From Lepas anatifera (lineage: Eukaryota; Arthropoda; Thecostraca; Lepadidae), in the NCBI GenBank assembly GCA_034440635.1, contig JAOTON010000386.1, forward strand, positions 248,001 to 312,000: 64,000 bases of DNA, given 5' to 3'. A program made the position numbers and the translations under genes. Shown here one piece after another: positions 58,291 through 64,000 of this stretch. Below the pieces are notes generated by a model. The model did not search any database. It was not told where the DNA came from and saw only the letters and a program-made list of their open reading frames with translations. The stretch's first letter is position 1; each line of letters begins with the position of its first letter.

Positions 58291-59817
58291 TTCCGGCGGA
58301 CTCTGGATCGTCGTTCATATCGTCGATTATCCTTTGGACTTCACAATTGCGTACTCTAGGAATCGTTAATAGTTCACTGGAGAAAATTCCGAAACATATG
58401 CGTGGGTCAATATTTGATGGGAAGCGGTTTGCAAGGGTTAGACCTATGGTGCTAAAGAAATCATTGAATTTATCTGCTATATCCTTTGGGTCACTGATGT
58501 CAGAATCAGTTTGAAAGGATTGGGGAGAGTGACTTTTGTTCGTTTTTCTATGCAATATTTCATTCCTAATTTTCCAAAGTCTTTTAGAGTTAGATTTATG
58601 TCTTTCAAGTTCTCGACGGCAGTATCTAGTCCTAGCTTGTTTGATGATTGAGTTAAGTCTGTTTCTGTATTGCTTGAATTCATTTTCCTTGGCTGAGGAT
58701 GACTTTTCTTTAATGTATCGTTTATGGAGCTTATTCTTGTCGTTAATACATTTCAGTATTGAGGGGCTTATCCATGGCTGGATTGGGTCTTTTCTAATGC
58801 TGAATTTATATTTAGGTAGCTTTTTTAAATCCTCCTGAATAATAGAAATCAACATGCTAGCATACAAGTTAGGGTCTGTAGAAAATGTTGTGTTTTGAAG
58901 GGCACATTGAATGTTCATTCCCAATCTGCCAGCGAGGCTTATGTTAAATTTGGGAAGCCATTTGATATTTTTGTTTTGTTTTATACAATGGTTTAAGATC
59001 AAAAAGACTGGCAAGTGATCAGTTATATTTACGGAAAGCACGCCCGAAGAAGTTACAGATTTTGTATCATTAGTGAAAATGTTGTCTATGAGAGTGGCAG
59101 ATTGATTTGTGATTCTGGTTGCAATGGAAATAGTGGGAAGAAACCCACCTAAACATGCTGTGAGTTTTTCAGCTGTGTCAGGATTCCTATTATTTAAGAG
59201 GTCGAAGTTCCAATCACCAGCTATGTAACACTTTTTGTTCAAATTATTTATCTTAGGTATAACAAGATTGAAGTGATCAAAAAATACTTCACAAGCATAA
59301 GATGGTGGTCGGTAAATACTGCCTACTATAATTTTATGTCCTGAACCGATTTCGGCCTCAATAAATACTGATTGGTATTATAAATGTACTGCTGTTATGG
59401 ACTCTATTACTTGGAAACCAAGCTTCTCACTGACCAGGATACAGCTCCTTTTCCTCCGACATGTGGCTCTGGGCAAGAATTTACAGGTTTGTGGCCTGGG
59501 ATGGCATATCCCTCAGCCAGCGAGTTATTGAGCCATGTTTCAGACAGGCAAATAATTGGGAAATTAGTTTTGCAGCTTTTCAATAATGTTTGTAGCTTAT
59601 CATAGTTTCTTGGTAAATACGTAATATTACAATGTAAAATAGATAAGTCATTCCTACTTAGTGCAAGTTTTTCATTAGTACCATGATAGTTACAGATTGC
59701 AGAAAGGGCTTCAATTTCAGCAATCAGTTGTTCTGCACCATCATCTAATCCATTGCTAAAGCCTAATATGTTGTTGTCTATATAAGAAACTAGTCCATCT
59801 GCAGGTTGATCTGGCAT
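58291..59817 (-). pseudogene. LINE endonuclease domain and linker
   Basis: An AP-type endonuclease that would nick the target. Motifs are ILHCNITYLPRNYDKL, PIICLSETWL, VGSIYRPPS, AGDWNFDLL, SATLIDNIF and ITDHLPVF. The linker WISPSILKCINDKNKLHKRY leads to the RT. The first part is open at 59407-59817 and the second at 58291-59242; between them are stops and a frameshift. The start ATG at 59815-59817 is a guess. Confidence 0.8.
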
Positions 59818-60296
59818 TAAATAGAGGACTCAAATCACCTAGCACAGGCTGAAGTATCAAACTAAGGGAAGAATGTGAAGAAGATGCAAGTAATAAATGA
59901 ATGACAAGAAAAAAACTGATGCAACAAATACAATAGGATACTCAATAGGGACCAATAATGCAAAAAGAGAATGAGACAAGCTTGTTTACCTAATTCAGAG
60001 ACTGAGTAAATCATTTTAAGGAGCCTGACCACCTACCACCACTACCTTATTTCTGTGATGTTTCTAACCAATTTTGATTTATGCTGTCTTGGGCTGTGTT
60101 TCACTTTGAGTCACAATAGCGCAAAACAACGTGAAAAATACCATGAAAACTGGTGGTGTTTCCGCACGAAATTCTACGATAGGGGAGGGATGGATATGTG
60201 CTTAGCAACGGTGAGGTAGGGAGAGGGGCTTGGAGGCCAAACCCAAGCTCATCTTTGGTTACATAATAATTTGGGGTGCTTTTTTCTGCTTCGCTT
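59818..60296. other. No recognised feature
   Basis: Possibly the 5' leader of the minus-strand LINE, but nothing proves it. Confidence 0.35.
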
Positions 60297-60510
60297 TTTG
60301 TATTTTTTTCTGGTGTAGGCAAGAGTGAACATCTACACATGACAAGACCCCAGCATCCCCATCCCCACCCCGCACAACTAGCTCGTATAGGCAAGAAAAA
60401 GGGACTAGGGGAAGAGTGCCCGACGACGGGGAGCGCATGCCCCGCAGGTGATCGATCTGACAGAATGTATACGTTCTTCAGCAGTCACCAACAGGACAGA
60501 CACTCCCTCC
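60297..60510 (+). repeat. 210-bp dispersed repeat, copy 2
   Basis: Almost identical to 40060-40275; see that entry. Confidence 0.8.
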
Positions 60511-60602
60511 ACCCACCGCATTGTTCAGTGGAGGCCTACACATTAACGGATCCAGGACTTTCGACAGGAAGAACTCTTTAGCCAGGGGGCACCTTTTGGT
60601 CC

Positions 60603-62760
60603 TTAACACCCGCCCCAGTGGGCCTCCGAGCCACCTTCGCCATGGTGGGGGTGTTAGAGGAGCCCCTCGAACTCGGCTCCTATGCGGGATAGCGAAAAAA
60701 CGCGAAACCTGGTGGATAGCTGATAAAAATTCGTGACAAAAATATATAAGCTACTTTTTGGCTCAGGTCAATACCAGTTCAAAGAAGGTGGTATTTTGAG
60801 GAGAGTTTTTGGGCTCTAGCGTCTGACAGAGTTAAGTTAGAATCATTTTGTAGGCACCATTCGCTTTCTCTCGTCACGGAAAATCGAATGATGTATATGA
60901 TATGACCATACTAGGTCAAAACACAAAAATGACCTGACCGCAGGTCAGGTCAAGATCATTTTACATTCTAGCATAGTCAATATGCATATAGATCAACTTG
61001 CAATAGCAATTCAAACGTAATTGTGTCAAACTAAAAGCTGTACCATCATTTCCTGGAAAGTTATTGACATAAGTCTGAAAACTGCTAATTAGCCCCAGAT
61101 GGCCTCTCAGAAGTCACAGGCCAAAAATTGCAACATGAACCTGGAAAGGGGCCCAGGATACTAAGATTTAGGGAATATGAAGGTATTCCCTAGCTGTATC
61201 TACATAAATACAGCCCAATTTCTGTTTTTCCTATGTATTTCCAATAGAGGTCATGATCCGTACCTGACCTTAGGTCATTAATATGAAAGATCCCGGAATA
61301 TGCTTTGTAGCACTCGGTGGGCCCATTATGTTGCGTGAGTTTCAATCCATTTGACTCTCCCAGTTCTTACTTATGCCACCTTAACCCCTGCCCCGGTGGC
61401 GGGTACGAGCCACATTCGCCCTGGTGGGGGGCTAAAAAGACCCCCACGATCTAAAAAACTAAGAGAGCTAGAAAAAAACGCAAAAGGCAATTGAAAGCTC
61501 TTCAAAAATTATATCGAAAATACTTCGGTCATTTTTCTTGTCAGGTCAATATCAAGGTCACCAGAGGTCAAAATAGGTCAAAATCGCTAATATGAGGTGT
61601 ACTAAGAAACCCTCATAAATCTCAGAAACTATGATAGCTAGAAACCTTTTTCTAACACCATTCGAAAGCTCTTGGGATGCTTTTTCATTAGAGTGCCATT
61701 CATTTTGTGTGGTAAGTAGGGAGCTACAGGTCACTGAATATTGGGCATAATCTTGGGAATGTCCATAGCCACCCATGCATAAGGGCGTTTACTTTTTCGC
61801 TAATAGCTTCCAAACCAAACAAGATACAGCCATAATTTATGTACCATTGCAATTCTCTCGTCAATACGAATCGCATGATATATGATATTGCTATGCCAGG
61901 TCAAATCTAAGAATTTGACCTGACCCAGGTCAACGGTCTGACCCAACTTGACCTGGTATAGTCATGATGTATATCATTTGACTTGCAGTGACTATACAAA
62001 CACTTTGGTGACAAAATAAAAGTTCTATCTTAGTTTATTTAAAATTTATGGAGCAAAACACCAAAACATGCTTATTTGACCTAACGTGGCCTTTTAAAGG
62101 TCACAAGTCCAAATTTTTGGCATCAACTTCAGAAATGGACTAAGAGCAAGTCGTAACCGATTTTGAAGTTGATTCCATCCATACTTACTGAGAAAGCTCA
62201 TATCGTGATTTTCCATGTATTTCAATGGGGAGGTCATGCTCTGCACATGACCTTGGTCACCAATTTAAAAATCCCAGATCTTTGTTGTAGCTCCTGGTGG
62301 CCCAATATGTGGTATGAGTTTGAACTTGATCGATTAACCCTTCTTTTAGTTATGCGATCCTAAGCATTTTTGAGGTGACGTCACTTCACCTGGCCTGGTG
62401 ACCTGACCTGATATGACCTTGAGCTGAAATTTTCAGGGAAGATGTAAAAATAATGAAGAAACAGCTAGACTAAGTCTGGCGGCGCTGCGCGCCGCCGTTT
62501 TTTTGGTCGCTTTGGAAAAACCCGAGGGGAGTCTAAAAAGACCCCCACCTGGGCGAAGGTTAAACGTTTTTGAAGGTGAGGTCACCCTATACTGGCGACC
62601 TGACCTGAGATAACCCAGCCTTAAGAATTTTGGGAAAGTTGTGTAATTGATCAAGGATAAGGTGTGCCAAATACGGCGGCGCTTCGCGGCGCCGTTGTTT
62701 CAATGCGCCGGAAAAACCCGAGGTGGAGTGTTGAAACACCCCCACCGGGTCGAGAATTAA
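60603..62760 (-). mobile_element. TH5 TTAA element, copy c, with TH7 nested inside
   Basis: The left D-end (TTAACACCCGCCCCAGTGGG) and right S-end (CACCCCCACCGGGTCGAGAATTAA region) frame a TH5 of about 980 bp once TH7 is subtracted. Its right TTAA is also the left TTAA of the next element. Confidence 0.82.
61381..62563 (-). mobile_element. TH7 TTAA element (complete, nested)
   Basis: A 1183-bp element. TTAA at 61381-61384 and 62560-62563 are the duplicated target: TH5 copies a and b carry a single TTAA at this point. The left D-end has a doubled terminus around GTGGCGGGTACGAGCCAC. The palindrome at the S-end is TCTAAAAAGA-type. A GC hairpin lies at about 62479-62499. Confidence 0.88.
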
Positions 62761-63066
62761 CACGCGCACTAGAAGGGACTCGGAGGCCCCCGTCTATTTT
62801 TTCTAGTCGGTCGGAGAACTGATCGTAGCAAAAAAAACGTTTCTAGGCCAAATTTGGGACAATTATTGGTGCGTCGATTAGTGCTTTTTTGTCTAAATCG
62901 GTCATAAATTATTTGAAGTATAGGCTTTCAAAGTCCAGATCTGCATTTTAAGATCGCCACGATCACGCGGTCGGACCAGTTCGCCTGCATTGGATGCTGA
63001 GTGGTGAGGCCATAGCGTCATGTAACCGAGAAGATATGTTAAGGTCACGTCACATAAAGGTCATGG
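62757..63066 (+). mobile_element. TH2 TTAA element, S-end fragment
   Basis: TTAACACGCGCACTAGAAGG and the following 300 bp align with 54292-54600 but are more diverged. The match stops at the GC-rich block that starts near 63067. Confidence 0.7.
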
Positions 63067-63260
63067 ACGTGTGACGGGGAGCGCCGCTGGGCGACCGTGG
63101 CGGCGGCGGTCGGGTGCGCGCGACGGTCGGCTGGCCGTCCGGCATCGGTCGGCGACGATTCGCGCCGATGGCGCGCGCCGTTCGGGCGATACGCAGTGCC
63201 GCGTCCCGCTGATGGTGGTGTGCACACGTCTCCGCCGGTCGCCCATGTTGCGGGCGCAAC
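63067..63260. other. Very GC- and CpG-rich block
   Basis: About 190 bp with a CG content far above the rest of the window and many CpG dinucleotides. Overlapping open frames on both strands follow from the composition. It could be a promoter-like island of a gene beyond the window, or a GC-rich repeat. Confidence 0.5.
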
Positions 63261-64000
63261 ACACAAAAATATTTATAATGTGAGAGGCAACAAGAAGGTA
63301 TTGCACCGCTTTCGTAAGCTCAGACACACAAGCTACAGCAGTCCAAACCCTCACTCGACAAGTCCAAGGGCTGGATTCGGTTTACAACGACCCAACCCTC
63401 CCGGCTGCTTGAGTCACCTTATATATAGGCTTTGGGGTTGGCCTTGCCCTCCGGGTTAACCTGTCTCAAATCAGCGGGTGATTAGCTGCGCTTATTTGCG
63501 TTCCGAACCTACCTCAACTCGCAGGCGTTCCCGCATAGGAGCGGCACCGCGACTGTCTTAACTCTCACGACCCCGTTGTTACTTCTTATTCAAGATGGCT
63601 CCTGTATCGGTTGCAAAATAATGGTGAAAAAATACCATCATTTACACCCTTAAGTTTTGCTCAATCGTCCCATCTCAAACGTTAACTGGATGAACATTTA
63701 TATCATCTATTCTGCAACATGATCGCTTAGATTCGGCTCCTTCACCAGCCCTGTCGAGCCTTAAACCTATTTCATTCATGCATCCATTCATACTCCCAAT
63801 TGCTTCATTCACTCTTCGTGCCATTCTCCCCGTTGTCGAAACTGTGAAAGCCCTAATTTTTCCCCTCGACATCATCTAAGCGTTCAATGTAATTGTATCT
63901 TAGGATATCGATGTAATCCACGTGTCAATGCTCTGTTCACCCTATCGGTTGACGACGCCTATCCGTCGGACTTACAACATCAACCAGACTTGAGTACTAG
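63261..64000. other. No recognised gene at window end
   Basis: Contains a TATATATAGG stretch near 63420 and short frames only. I cannot assign it. Confidence 0.4.

Larger units (their letters stand above)
56600..59817 (-). mobile_element. CR1/Jockey-like LINE, minus strand
   Basis: Endonuclease and RT motifs appear in order on the minus strand from 59817 down to 56789, followed by an apparent 3' UTR to about 56600. No RNase H and no ORF1 are seen. It is interrupted by a different LINE tail at 58046-58290. Boundaries are approximate. Confidence 0.8.

Noticed and set aside
63045..63459. Several overlapping frames on both strands in the GC-rich block
   Set aside because: Stop codons are rare in such GC-rich DNA, so frames on both strands are expected by composition.

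Overview
The window is transposon-dense, intron-sized-to-intergenic DNA of an animal nuclear genome. I found no intact host gene, tRNA, rRNA or CRISPR array. An arthropod (possibly chelicerate) or another invertebrate is the best guess. The basis is the mix of I-type, CR1/Jockey-type and Penelope-like retroelement remnants, hAT-type and TTAA-specific MITEs, and AT-rich satellites. The species cannot be named from the sequence.

Two full-length copies of an I-clade non-LTR retrotransposon are the main coding content. They lie at 6165-13026 and 41739-48545, both on the + strand. Each has a GC-rich 5' UTR of about 1.1 kb, a CCHC zinc-knuckle ORF1, an endonuclease-RT-RNase H ORF2, a short GAT-type tail, and its own perfect 12-13 bp target-site duplication. 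Both are broken by frameshifts. Their 5' UTRs are about 95% alike by eye, while the ORFs are far more diverged. The first copy sits in an array of an AATATT-rich satellite with a period of about 208 bp.

The dominant non-coding signal is a set of non-autonomous TTAA-bounded elements of about 0.8-1.25 kb, here named TH1 to TH7. They share one design: TTAA ends, a family-specific GC-rich palindrome just inside each end, many GGTCA/TGACC half-sites, and usually a second copy of the terminal repeat at one end only (the D-end, opposite the single S-end). TH copies lie at 1-564, 13833-14478, 17919-18952, 19228-20151, 21450-23253 (with TH1 inside), 23375-24203, 27349-29451, 29485-30470, 31879-33125, 33583-35404, 49727-51607 (with TH4 inside), 52870-53863, 54292-55216, 60603-62760 (with TH7 inside) and 62757-63066. 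Several nested insertions have paralogous empty sites in this same window, which supports precise TTAA targeting of the piggyBac type. In TH features, strand + means S-end left and D-end right.

Other mobile DNA includes hAT-type MITEs with 8-bp duplications (1840-2908, 15277-17753, 41062-41302, 52020-52400), two of which carry a 20-bp minisatellite. There is also a long inverted-repeat element at 31321-33309, a 200-bp palindrome at 40645-40842, and a TIR element at 55281-56385. A CR1/Jockey-like LINE lies on the minus strand (56600-59817) with another LINE fragment inside it. A further degenerate LINE is at 37690-39075, and a Penelope-like GIY-YIG remnant is at 35449-36165. The remaining stretches hold nothing I can identify and are listed as such. 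All percentages are visual estimates, not computed alignments.
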